From contig NZ_NKHG01000108.1 of NCBI RefSeq assembly GCF_002744245.1, positions 1-47,269 on the forward strand: DNA of 47,269 bases, read 5' to 3'. How positions within the stretch are numbered: position 1 is the stretch's first letter; the number at the start of each line of letters is the position of its first letter. Positions 25,051 through 33,392 of this stretch are shown piece by piece. The notes under the pieces are model-generated. The model saw only the letters and a program-made list of their open reading frames with translations, had not been told where the DNA came from and searched no databases. Made by a program: the position numbers and the translations under genes. The stretch comes from Bacillus pumilus (lineage in GTDB: Bacteria; Bacillota; Bacilli; Bacillales; Bacillaceae).

Positions 25051-26226
25051 TTAAGAAGTATGATTTGCCCATCCTTCTGTCACACACACATATTTGATGG
25101 CCTGCCGATAATACGTAAACGCAATATGCAGCTTCCCATCTTTTCCTTCTGTGATGGATGGATATGAATACTCTCGATTTAATTTATCCTTTGAATTGTT
25201 GGTCATGGCATAGCCATCACCAATTTCAAGGTTACGTCTGATCGGCCATCTCACACCGTCATCCAGCGAGATCGCCAAAGTCATAGGTGCACGCGGCGTT
25301 CCCCAAAAAGCTGGGCGTGCCTCTGTATCAACGGCCGTGCGTGTATCGCCTTCATCTTCAATCTCGTCATATAAGGAAGCTCTTCTTTCTGTTTGATCAT
25401 CTGCATTGATATGGTTATAAACGAGGGCGATATGACCATTATTGAGCACCGTAAATTGAATGGATGAATTATTGTTCGGCAGCTCTGTCGCCTTTGGCTC
25501 AGACCAAGTTCGTCCATGATCCACTGATCGGCTCATATAAATTGAATCAGCAAATCGGCTTCTAAAGAGGGCAAGCAGGGAACCATCTGCACACTTTCCA
25601 ATATTCATATGAACACAGCCAGTACTGTTTGGTACGATGACCTCTTCCCACGACCTTCCTTGATCTGAGGAAATCTTCACAGCACTGACATCTCGGTTCC
25701 CTGTCCATTTGATGCCAGGAAGCGTCTTACAATAGAAGACGGGAAGGAGCCAATCCTCATTATCCAGTACAACAATAGGCTGACGAATAAACGTGCCCGG
25801 CTGATCAAATAAAGTGCCAATCTCTCCCCATGTCTCTCCTCTATCCTCTGATAAACGATATCTCACGATCGCCGTATCTTGATTTCCAGAAAGCTGTGCT
25901 GTGTAAAGCAGCCATAGCTTGCCACCTTTCTCTTGAAAAAGAACTGGATTTTGTTCAGAGCGTGTAGAATCATCGGAAAGCTTCACAGCCTTTGTCCATT
26001 GGTCACTTCCTTGCTTTAGTCTTGACATATAGATAGAAATATCAGGAATTCCCTCTTGCGTTCCGCCAAACCATACACATAGTACATCGCCATTATCCAG
26101 CTCTAATAGATTGGCCGCATGGTTTTGCACGCAATCTGTTGGTAGAAAGGCTTCTTTTTTCGCTGCGTCTTGTTCATTTTGTCGTAATATTCCATCTATT
26201 TTGATCGTAACGTCTTCATTTGTCAT
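25051..26226 (-). CDS. Cytoplasmic sialidase-fold (BNR/Asp-box) protein
   Basis: A 391-residue six-bladed-propeller protein with at least four Asp boxes: SEDRGETW, SSDQGRSW, SVDHGRTW and SLDDGVRW. It has no signal peptide, so it acts inside the cell, after uptake. The fold is that of the BNR_2/sialidase superfamily, which also covers other glycosidases and enzymes of unknown activity, so true sialidase activity is not claimed. The ATG overlaps the symporter stop by 4 bp, with AAAGGAG before it, so symporter and hydrolase are made together. It probably processes the imported sugar before the aldolase step. Confidence 0.75.
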   Translation of the reverse strand: MTNEDVTIKIDGILRQNEQDAAKKEAFLPTDCVQNHAANLLELDNGDVLCVWFGGTQEGIPDISIYMSRLKQGSDQWTKAVKLSDDSTRSEQNPVLFQEKGGKLWLLYTAQLSGNQDTAIVRYRLSEDRGETWGEIGTLFDQPGTFIRQPIVVLDNEDWLLPVFYCKTLPGIKWTGNRDVSAVKISSDQGRSWEEVIVPNSTGCVHMNIGKCADGSLLALFRSRFADSIYMSRSVDHGRTWSEPKATELPNNNSSIQFTVLNNGHIALVYNHINADDQTERRASLYDEIEDEGDTRTAVDTEARPAFWGTPRAPMTLAISLDDGVRWPIRRNLEIGDGYAMTNNSKDKLNREYSYPSITEGKDGKLHIAFTYYRQAIKYVCVTEGWANHTS

Positions 26227-27629
26227 GATAATTCTCCTTTCAATTGTTGATCCTTTTTAGCGGGCGGGCTGAAAAATCGGTCAATCACCAGCACAATGAA
26301 AGGAATGATAATGGCAATATACATATTATCGATTCCAAATGGATTATCGAGTAAATACCAAACCGTCGTGGCAATGCCTGAGGCAGCAAGACCAATGGTC
26401 GCCCCTCTATTTGAATTAAAGTATGGCAAGTAAAAGCCCATTGCCGCTACTACAGCGATAGATGTTCGAAGCGCTCTTGTAAAAAAGGAAAGAGACAGAA
26501 GCTCAGGCGCAAGTGCTACCCCCACAAGAGGCACAATCCCGACGAGTACAGCCACGTACCGAGTCATCTTCATTCGCTGCTCCGGTGATGGTTTCATTTT
26601 CGGTACATAAAAGTCATCAATAAGCAACGTGGTCGTCGCAAGCGCAACCGTTGACACCCCGACAAAGATGGATGCCACAAGCGATGTCGCCACAATGGCA
26701 CTTAGAACCGGATTCATATGCTGTAAAAAGACAGGAAATGCGTAAATAGGATCAATTTCTGGATACAAATAACGCGCGGCTACACCGATGACCCCAATCG
26801 CAATGGCGAGTGGTAAACAAAGCAGTGCCGCATAAAGCGTTGATCTCTTGGCCTCACGCTCACTTTTCGACGAGGTGATCGCTTGAATGATAAACTGTGT
26901 CGCAAAAATGGCCCCCATGTTCCCTATAAACCAAGCTCCGATCGTCCCCCAACCGATTGTGCCATCCCAAGTAAAGAAATGATCAGGCAGGGTTTGTTTC
27001 ATTGGCTCAAAGCCTTTTGTTAAATAAAGCGCTACCCCTAGTGTAATTAAAACCCCCGCATACTTCACGATCGAATGAAGGATTGTGACCCATGCAACCC
27101 CTTTCATTCCTCCGAATGTAAAATAAAACGTACTCACAACCGCCGTAATGATTGCACAGGTCATTAAAGGAAGTCCAAGAATAGATGCAATGGCTGCTGA
27201 ACCACTTAAATAGTTTCCTAGATTCACAAGGAGCAATGCTGCAATCATAATGACAGAAACCACTAGTTTCGTTGATTTGCCAAACTTCTGATTAATAATA
27301 CCCGAAATCGTGTATTGTCCTGTTCGATAAAACTTCCCTACTAAGAAAAAAGAAAAGATAAAAAAGGCGATGGCTACTGTCACAACAGACCATGAAGCAG
27401 AAAGCCCGTGCGTAAATGCAGATTCTGCTGTTCCGACAGTGGATTTTGTCCCAATGAATTCACTCATTAACAAAATACCGACCACAATGGCTGGAAGTGA
27501 CTTAGCGGCATTGTTAAATTCTGAATTGGACTTGCTGCGAAAACGCATCGTCAGCCAGGTTGTAAACAGAATATAGAGAATAATGACGATTAAAATAAAT
27601 GTGATGACAGAACTGCTTAAGACATTCAC
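26223..27629 (-). CDS. Sodium:solute symporter (SSS family)
   Basis: A 468-residue polytopic membrane protein with about 13 helices. The pattern GILLMSEFIGTKSTVGTAESAFTHG near the N-terminus and GGMKGVAWVTILHS near the middle are typical of SSS transporters, which carry sugars, amino acids, sialic acid or carboxylates with sodium. GTG starts the gene after AAAGGGGGA. It lies 72 bp after the alcohol dehydrogenase gene and overlaps the sialidase-fold gene. The substrate is unknown, but context suggests an acidic sugar or oligosaccharide. Confidence 0.85.
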   Translation of the reverse strand: MNVLSSSVITFILIVIILYILFTTWLTMRFRSKSNSEFNNAAKSLPAIVVGILLMSEFIGTKSTVGTAESAFTHGLSASWSVVTVAIAFFIFSFFLVGKFYRTGQYTISGIINQKFGKSTKLVVSVIMIAALLLVNLGNYLSGSAAIASILGLPLMTCAIITAVVSTFYFTFGGMKGVAWVTILHSIVKYAGVLITLGVALYLTKGFEPMKQTLPDHFFTWDGTIGWGTIGAWFIGNMGAIFATQFIIQAITSSKSEREAKRSTLYAALLCLPLAIAIGVIGVAARYLYPEIDPIYAFPVFLQHMNPVLSAIVATSLVASIFVGVSTVALATTTLLIDDFYVPKMKPSPEQRMKMTRYVAVLVGIVPLVGVALAPELLSLSFFTRALRTSIAVVAAMGFYLPYFNSNRGATIGLAASGIATTVWYLLDNPFGIDNMYIAIIIPFIVLVIDRFFSPPAKKDQQLKGELS

Positions 27630-27701
27630 TTAAAAATCCCCCTTTGTGTGCAAGCCGTGTGAAGCATCTTCTTATGTCCTATCCCAGTGACGTATGAAAA
27701 A

Positions 27702-28874
27702 TTAAGCGTCGAGCAGTTTCATGTAGACCTGTTCAATGTCGGAGACAGACATTTGTTTCGGATTGTTGTCCATTAACCTCTTTACCTCTGAAGCTGCTTC
27801 AGCAAGTGCCGGCACATCCTCCTTCGACACGCCAAAAGCTTTGAGATGTTGAGGAATGTGTAAATCGGCTGTCCACTCTTCAATCTGATGAATTACATGC
27901 TCTGCAAGCGTATGCTTCGAGCCTGCCTCCTCTATCCCTATCACCCTTGCAACATTTTCAAGACGATCCATGATGTGATCTGCATTAAACGCCGTGACGT
28001 GAGGAAGAAGCATGGAATTAGCGACACCGTGAGAAATTTTGTATTTCCCCCCTAACGGATACGCCATTGCATGAACAGCCGCTGTACCGGCACTTGTCAG
28101 CGCCATCCCCCCATACATTGCACCAACAAGCATATCTTCCCTTGCCTTCACATTCTTCCCGTGATGATATGCTTCCTGAATACTTCCTGAAATCAGCCTC
28201 ATCGATTCCAGTGCGAACATATCACTGAATGGATTCGCTTTATTTGAAATATACGATTCAAGTGCATGCGTAAACGCGTCCATACCTGTAGCTGCGGTAA
28301 TAGATTTCGGCAAGTTTAGCGTAAGTGCCGGGTCCAAGATCACAAGGTCGGGCAAGAGGTGCGGGCTGACCATTCCGATTTTTAATTCCTTTTCTGGAAA
28401 GGTCACAATTGCGTTTGGCGTCACCTCTGATCCCGTACCAGATGTTGTCGGAATCAGAATCGTTGGCACCCCTCTTTTTCTCACAAGATTTGTGCCAATA
28501 AGAGCAGAAATCGGTTGATCATTCGTTTTTAGAACAGCTAAGATTTTTGCAGCATCAAGCACACTTCCACCACCAATCCCAATGATGGCATCATGCTCCC
28601 CTTTTAAAAATGTCTGGAATACTTCTTCGATATTTTCTTCTGTTGGTTCGGGCTTGATCTCTGTACTAATCTCACTGGCGATCCCTTTTTTTTCGAGTTT
28701 TCTCTTAATTTGATCTGCATAACCAAGCGATACGATGGATGGCTGCGTTAAAATAAAAATCGATGTCAATCCGCTAAGTCCTAATAGATCTAACTTCTCT
28801 CCGAGGAGCTCTAGAGAATGAGCACCAGATACAATGTGTGATGCCGTCTGAAAGTGATAATGTGTTGTCGTCAT
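27702..28874 (-). CDS. Iron-containing alcohol dehydrogenase
   Basis: A 390-residue group III (Fe-type) alcohol dehydrogenase. It has the nucleotide motif GGGSVLDAAK, TSGTGSEVTPNAI, and metal ligands in TGMDAFTHALESYIS and the histidines of AVHAMAYPLGGKYKISHG. Such enzymes interconvert aldehydes and alcohols or 2-hydroxy acids with NAD(P). It starts 7 bp after the aldolase gene, so it probably reduces or oxidises the aldehyde that the aldolase releases. The exact substrate is not readable. Confidence 0.85.
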   Translation of the reverse strand: MTTTHYHFQTASHIVSGAHSLELLGEKLDLLGLSGLTSIFILTQPSIVSLGYADQIKRKLEKKGIASEISTEIKPEPTEENIEEVFQTFLKGEHDAIIGIGGGSVLDAAKILAVLKTNDQPISALIGTNLVRKRGVPTILIPTTSGTGSEVTPNAIVTFPEKELKIGMVSPHLLPDLVILDPALTLNLPKSITAATGMDAFTHALESYISNKANPFSDMFALESMRLISGSIQEAYHHGKNVKAREDMLVGAMYGGMALTSAGTAAVHAMAYPLGGKYKISHGVANSMLLPHVTAFNADHIMDRLENVARVIGIEEAGSKHTLAEHVIHQIEEWTADLHIPQHLKAFGVSKEDVPALAEAASEVKRLMDNNPKQMSVSDIEQVYMKLLDA

Positions 28875-28881
28875 CTCTTTA

Positions 28882-29781
28882 CTACTCCTTTGCCGCTTTT
28901 GTTTGCACGCGATAATTCTCGATCATTTGTGCCACAGCTTCTAAAGCCTCACCGGACAGCTCTTTTACCGGGCTTTTTGGCGGACCAACAGGAACTCCTG
29001 AAAGCTCAGCTGCTTTTTTTAAAGGCGCTGGTAATGTTCCTAAAGCGAATGTCGCTCTTAACGGCTGCAGTTGCTGCTGGAATTGCTCACTTTGATCAAG
29101 CTCACCTTGTTGAAAAGATTCATAAAGTTTAACGACGGTTTCTGGAAGCACGTTTGCTGTTGCCGCAACCGCCCCTGCTCCGCCGAGCTTCAATGTCTCT
29201 AAAATGAGTGAGTCCGTTCCTGCGAGTACGACAAAATCTTCATCCTTTGTGACATCCAGATAAGCTTTGATATTGGCAATATCTCCACTGCTGTCCTTAA
29301 TGCCTAGCACATACGGCAGTGTGCTGTGCCGCGCAACCGTCTCTGGCGCAAGTGATACACCCGTTCTTGATGGAATGTTATAGAGCAGAATTGGGATTCT
29401 CACATTCTCTGATATGTGGCGAAAATGCTCATACAGCTCTTCTTGTGATGGCGCAACAAAATAAGGTGTTATGACTGAAAGCACATCTACGCCTAAATCT
29501 GCGAGCTTGTTTGACAGCCTGATCGTTGCCTCCGTACTATTTTCACCTGCTCCAATGAATACCGGCACGCGTCCGCCCACAGCATTTACAACAGTTTCGG
29601 CAATTTGAAGCTTTTCTTCCTCTGAGAACAAATGAAACTCGCCATTTGTACCTAAAGCAAAGATGCCGTGCACACCTGACTCGATCAAACGGTTAATGAA
29701 TTGCTTTGTCACTTCTGGATGAAAATGCTCTTCTTCTGTAAGCGGTGTCAAAATAGCTGGAATAATTCCCTGAATGTTCAA
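28882..29781 (-). CDS. DapA/NanA-family class I aldolase
   Basis: A 299-residue TIM-barrel enzyme of the dihydrodipicolinate synthase / N-acetylneuraminate lyase family. Present are GTNGE (44-48), the catalytic tyrosine (Tyr134) and Arg139 in YNIPSRTG, and the Schiff-base Lys162 in GIKDSSGD. Family members cleave 2-keto-3-deoxy sugar acids to pyruvate and an aldehyde, or make dihydrodipicolinate. Position at the head of a CcpA-type catabolic operon argues for an aldolase, not lysine synthesis. TTG is the start, 5 nt after GGGAGG. Confidence 0.85.
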   Translation of the reverse strand: MNIQGIIPAILTPLTEEEHFHPEVTKQFINRLIESGVHGIFALGTNGEFHLFSEEEKLQIAETVVNAVGGRVPVFIGAGENSTEATIRLSNKLADLGVDVLSVITPYFVAPSQEELYEHFRHISENVRIPILLYNIPSRTGVSLAPETVARHSTLPYVLGIKDSSGDIANIKAYLDVTKDEDFVVLAGTDSLILETLKLGGAGAVAATANVLPETVVKLYESFQQGELDQSEQFQQQLQPLRATFALGTLPAPLKKAAELSGVPVGPPKSPVKELSGEALEAVAQMIENYRVQTKAAKE

Positions 29782-29826
29782 ATGATCCTCCCTTTCTATT
29801 ATGTTGCATTTTTAAACAACTATTTA

Positions 29827-29842
29827 TTTAAACGCTTTCATG
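29827..29842 (-). promoter_or_regulatory. Cre-like site of the aldolase operon
   Basis: On the minus strand CATGAAAGCGTTTAAA fits the cre consensus WTGNAANCGNWNNCW except for one base. It lies just after the -10 hexamer, where CcpA would repress initiation. Confidence 0.65.
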
Positions 29843-29848
29843 TTTCTT

Positions 29849-29878
29849 ATTATAAAAGTAAATTGATTTATTTAGCAA
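29849..29878 (-). promoter_or_regulatory. Sigma-A promoter of the aldolase operon
   Basis: On the minus strand TTGCTA (29873-29878) and a perfect TATAAT (29849-29854) with an 18-bp spacer. No -24/-12 element is seen, so the nearby PrpR-like protein would have to act on sigma-A polymerase. Confidence 0.65.
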
Positions 29879-29940
29879 CACATTTTTAGATTTTTTTAAA
29901 TGTTCAGCTGGTTTTTTTAGCAGCTGTTGATGTTTTAAAC

Positions 29941-29970
29941 AAAAAAAGTGAACCAGCCAGTTCACTTTTT
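29941..29970. terminator. btuD terminator
   Basis: GTGAAC and GTTCAC with flanking A and T tracts form a hairpin. The btuD stop codon (29962) lies inside the stem. A/T flanks allow action in both directions. Confidence 0.8.
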
Positions 29971-31248
29971 GATTGCATCCAATGTATAAAGGAGACGTTG
30001 CACTTTCTTCCGTATCCTTTCATATAAAAGGGCATCATGTCCCATTTCTTCGGCGTTGGCAGCAGCGATACAAAGATGATGAATAGGGATGCTCGTCTCT
30101 TGTTGAATGATGTGCATCAACTGTCCCATCAGCTGAACAGACGCTCCATCTGATAAAGTTTCTTTTAGCACAAGCCAAATGGTCAACTCTCCTTGCTGAC
30201 ACATCCCGTAAAGAGCCATATCATCTTCATCGTCTTCAGCGGCGTATTGCTTTTGTCCATCAGATTGGCCGAGAAACAATATTCCTTCAACATCATCTAG
30301 TATGTCATGAAGAGTCTCAGTTCCCGTTCCAAGTGATCTTTTCCAAAAGAAACCTCCATTCTGCTCATGTGAGGATAGAATCCGAAGCGGCTGATTGATG
30401 GAAAACGTCATTCCTTTTGAGCCATGCGTTCTCCAGCCCTCAGCTAATTTCACAGTGGATGCTTTAGACATTGCGGCAGGCTCAATCATCAGCTGAGGGT
30501 TTGCTCGCAGTGGATGCTGGAGCGGTGTGACATCAGTTTCGTACACCCTGTTGATCCGTTCAGTGGTCAAAACGTGATGCGGCTGTCCTAACATTTCAGC
30601 CTTTCCTTCATGAAGCAAAAGCAGCCGATCACAATACAAACTGGCAATGTTCACATCATGAAATACACCGATCACCGTTAATCTAGAGGATGAGGTCTCT
30701 TCTTTAATTAAATCGAGCAACTCTTTTTGATAGGCTAAATCAAGAAAACTGGTTGGCTCATCTAGCAATAAATATTCAGGCTGCTGAGCTAATGCCTGGG
30801 CTAAATATACCCGCTGCTGTTCTCCTCCGCTTAACTCATGAATGGATTGACCTTTAAATTGAACAACATCCGTTTGTTCCATCACTCTGCTTACGACCTG
30901 CACATCTTCTTTCATGACTGATTGTAGCCATCCTTTCTGATAAGGATAACGTCCAAACTGAATGGTTTCTTCCACTGTAAATGAGAAGGCTTGGTCGGTT
31001 TTCTGCGGAAGAACAGCAAGTTTTTGTGCAAGTGCCTTTGGCCGGTATGATTGAATCGAGCGACCGCTGAGACATACTTGACCACTCTCAGGCGCTAAAA
31101 TACCTGCTATCATTTTGAGCAAGGTCGTCTTGCCGCTCCCATTTGGCCCAAGTATACCGAGAAATTCTCCTCGCTTCACCTCAAAACTGATACCACGAAT
31201 GACCTCTTTCTCACCATAGCGACCTCTGACTTCCTTCACTTGAATCAT
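29962..31248 (-). CDS. btuD: Cobalamin ABC transporter ATPase BtuD (YvrA) with C-terminal extension
   Basis: A 428-residue protein. Residues 1-250 are a BtuD/FecE ATPase: Walker A GPNGSGKTT, signature LSGGEQQRV, Walker B LLLDEPTS, and the histidine in VFHDVN. The 170-residue C-terminal extension is not typical of ABC ATPases. Segments such as LSSHEQNGGFFWKRSLGT and GELTIWLVLKETLSDGA recall the CbiZ adenosylcobinamide amidohydrolase family, but the usual TGT/TDA end is not seen. The ATG overlaps the btuC stop by 4 bp. In B. subtilis yvqK (btuR) follows; here the accessory block does. Confidence 0.85.
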   Translation of the reverse strand: MIQVKEVRGRYGEKEVIRGISFEVKRGEFLGILGPNGSGKTTLLKMIAGILAPESGQVCLSGRSIQSYRPKALAQKLAVLPQKTDQAFSFTVEETIQFGRYPYQKGWLQSVMKEDVQVVSRVMEQTDVVQFKGQSIHELSGGEQQRVYLAQALAQQPEYLLLDEPTSFLDLAYQKELLDLIKEETSSSRLTVIGVFHDVNIASLYCDRLLLLHEGKAEMLGQPHHVLTTERINRVYETDVTPLQHPLRANPQLMIEPAAMSKASTVKLAEGWRTHGSKGMTFSINQPLRILSSHEQNGGFFWKRSLGTGTETLHDILDDVEGILFLGQSDGQKQYAAEDDEDDMALYGMCQQGELTIWLVLKETLSDGASVQLMGQLMHIIQQETSIPIHHLCIAAANAEEMGHDALLYERIRKKVQRLLYTLDAIKK

Positions 31249-32303
31249 AGATGCGTCCCCCCTCTATATTTGCGAATGAGGATGATACCAAATACAGGTG
31301 CACCAATTAACGCAGTAATGATGCCAATAGGCAATTCAGTCGGCTCAATGATTGTACGTGATAACACATCTGCTAAGACGAGGAAGGAAGCCCCGTTCAG
31401 CATAGATAAAGGCAGCAGATGCCGGTGATCGGTGATGGATAAAAGGCGGATAAAATGCGGGATCACAAGTCCCACAAATCCAATCGTCCCTGACACCGCT
31501 ACCGCACTGCCAGTCAGGATCGAACCAGCGAGCAGAACCATATATTTGCTCCTTTTCACATGTACACCTAATAGCTTTGCCTTCTCTTCGCCATACGTCA
31601 TTACATTCAAATCTCGCCCCATCAGCATCAGCGCAAAGGTACCGATGAGGAAGAAAGGGAGAAAAAGAGCGATATAACGCCAGCCCCTCATGGACACACT
31701 GCCAAGAAGCCAATGAATAATCTCTTTTAGATCATCACCCGTTAACGCAATCATTAATGAAATGAGCGCTCCCAAAAAAGAGCTGAAAATCACACCCGTC
31801 AAGATTAAAGAGGAGATGCTCATCCCCCGATGAACAAGACGTGCGAAAAAGAGGACTAGACATAGGGTCACAAGCGCTGTTGTCATACTGAAAAAAGGCA
31901 GTGTAAAACTGCCCAACAAGGGGAGCTGCAAGCTAAAAAATAAAGTCGCTACGGCTCCAACAGATGCCCCTTGAGATACCCCTAGTGTATAAGGATCAGC
32001 GAGGGGGTTTTTTAATAAACCTTGAAAGGCTGCACCAGATAACGCCAGCGCTGCCCCGACTAATGCCGCTAAAATCACTCTCGGCAGCCGAATGTTCATC
32101 ATAATATTGCGATCAATAGAATCAATGGTTCCAACCTGCACTCCGAATAGTTCATGAACAAATATACGGAAAATAGAAGGAATGGGAATCCCTAAGCTGC
32201 CAAATGAGATTCCCATTCCAATGCTCACCACAAGAAGTAAAACACTAAGTGTGTAAGCGATAATGAATTTATTTGAACGTGTCAGGATAGATGCTTTTCG
32301 CAA
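31245..32303 (-). CDS. btuC: Cobalamin ABC transporter permease BtuC (YvrB)
   Basis: A FecCD-family permease of 352 residues and about ten helices. RLPRVILAALVGAALALSGAAFQGLLKNPLADPYTLG and GTIGFVGLVIPHFIR are the classic motifs of the family. The frame opens with a TTG at 32321, 53 bp inside btuF, but a second TTG at 32303 lies 9 nt after AAGGAG and is preferred. It still overlaps btuF by 35 bp and is probably translationally coupled. Confidence 0.88.
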   Translation of the reverse strand: MRKASILTRSNKFIIAYTLSVLLLVVSIGMGISFGSLGIPIPSIFRIFVHELFGVQVGTIDSIDRNIMMNIRLPRVILAALVGAALALSGAAFQGLLKNPLADPYTLGVSQGASVGAVATLFFSLQLPLLGSFTLPFFSMTTALVTLCLVLFFARLVHRGMSISSLILTGVIFSSFLGALISLMIALTGDDLKEIIHWLLGSVSMRGWRYIALFLPFFLIGTFALMLMGRDLNVMTYGEEKAKLLGVHVKRSKYMVLLAGSILTGSAVAVSGTIGFVGLVIPHFIRLLSITDHRHLLPLSMLNGASFLVLADVLSRTIIEPTELPIGIITALIGAPVFGIILIRKYRGGTHL

Positions 32304-33219
32304 GAGCCTCGACTCCTTCAACCAATCGCGGTCCCGGTCTTGATGCGAGATCCGTATTCAATTGAAAGACTTGTTTTTCTTTTACTGCTTGAATCGCATT
32401 CCAGCCATCTCTTTTCTTCAGATCAGCTAAGCTTGAACCATCAATTGTGACAATGACATCAGGATTTCTTTTGATAATGGACTCTTCCGTCATTTGTACC
32501 CAGCCAGTTTGGTCGCCGGCTGCATTTTTTGCATGAATGACTGAAAGCATTTCGTCCATAAATGTATTTTTACCTGTTGTATAGATTTCAGGAGCACCTG
32601 ACACTTCAACAAAGACTGTTTTTTGCTTGTCTTTGGAAATCGCCTCTGCTTGTTTTTTGAGGTCGTTCAGTTTTGATTTCATCTCGTCTACAAGCTTCGT
32701 GGATGCCTCTTTCACGCCAGTTGCTTCGCCGATCATCTGAATAGACTTGTACACATCCTTAAAGGAGGTTGCATCATTTACAGTCAGCACTTGAACACCT
32801 GCATCTTCAAGCTGTTTAAATCCATCTTTTGACCCCATCTGTGATGCATGTGCTAATACGAGATCAGGCTTTAAGGAAATGACCTTCTCTACATTGAATT
32901 CAAGTCCACCAATCTTCTCAACCTTTTCTACTTCCTTTGGATAATTGTCAAAATCTGATCTTCCAACGATCTTATCTCCAAGGCCAAGAGCATAGGCAAC
33001 CTCTGTATTACTTGGAATTAAGGAAACAATCCGTTTGGGCTGTTCTTTGATTTCGACTGTTTTACCAGCTGCATCTTTAATTGATACAGGAAATGCCACA
33101 GTTGCTGTCTCTTTATTTTGAGAACCAGTTGCTTTGTGATCTGTTTCCGCACCTGCACATCCTGCTAAAACACCCATCACAAGCAAAAACGATAGCCAAA
33201 TGGCTGTTAACTTCTTCAT
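32269..33219 (-). CDS. btuF: Cobalamin-binding lipoprotein BtuF (YvrC)
   Basis: A 316-residue substrate-binding lipoprotein with lipobox LAGC (Cys21). The periplasmic-binding TroA-type domain carries the segment PKRIVSLIPSNTEVAYALGLGDKIVG, characteristic of BtuF-like proteins. It delivers corrinoid to BtuC at the outer face of the membrane. The ATG follows AGGGGG. The 5' region is too short for a cobalamin riboswitch. An iron-siderophore role is the alternative, but the yvrCBA order and btuR nearby favour cobalamin. Confidence 0.86.
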   Translation of the reverse strand: MKKLTAIWLSFLLVMGVLAGCAGAETDHKATGSQNKETATVAFPVSIKDAAGKTVEIKEQPKRIVSLIPSNTEVAYALGLGDKIVGRSDFDNYPKEVEKVEKIGGLEFNVEKVISLKPDLVLAHASQMGSKDGFKQLEDAGVQVLTVNDATSFKDVYKSIQMIGEATGVKEASTKLVDEMKSKLNDLKKQAEAISKDKQKTVFVEVSGAPEIYTTGKNTFMDEMLSVIHAKNAAGDQTGWVQMTEESIIKRNPDVIVTIDGSSLADLKKRDGWNAIQAVKEKQVFQLNTDLASRPGPRLVEGVEALAKSIYPDTFK

Positions 33220-33246
33220 GAATAAACCCCCTGCTTTATGTACTGC

Positions 33247-33268
33247 TTGACGAAATCTCCTCCGTCAA
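33247..33268 (-). promoter_or_regulatory. Hairpin in the btuF leader
   Basis: TTGACG and CGTCAA form a perfect six-pair stem whose loop on the mRNA is purine-rich (GAGGAG). It lies between the TATAAT (33290-33295, minus strand) and the btuF start, so it should be in the leader RNA. Function unknown; it may sequester or mimic a ribosome site. Confidence 0.4.
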
Positions 33269-33289
33269 TTCTTTTCTAATTTCGGGAAT

Positions 33290-33295
33290 ATTATA
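33290..33295 (-). promoter_or_regulatory. -10 hexamer of the btuFCD promoter
   Basis: A perfect TATAAT on the minus strand, about 70 bp before the btuF ATG. The -35 is poor (ATACAA at 17 bp). The leader would be about 65 nt long, which excludes a 200-nt cobalamin riboswitch. Confidence 0.5.
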
Positions 33296-33354
33296 CTACA
33301 GTGCAGATAAGGTTGTATATGTGATTTCCAAAACCATCTTTTCTGTCCTTATAA

Positions 33355-33384
33355 AAGAAAAACAACCTTAAAAAAGGCTGTTTT
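33355..33384 (-). terminator. Terminator of the uxa operon
   Basis: On the minus strand AACAGCCTT and AAGGTTGTT pair with one wobble around a T-rich loop, followed by TTTTTC. It lies just after the GH28 stop. Confidence 0.7.
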
Positions 33385-33392
33385 CCCTTCTT

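Noticed and set aside
28882-29781. Lysine-pathway dihydrodipicolinate synthase
   Set aside because: The sequence keeps family residues shared by all members, but the operon context (cre-like site, symporter, alcohol dehydrogenase) is catabolic.
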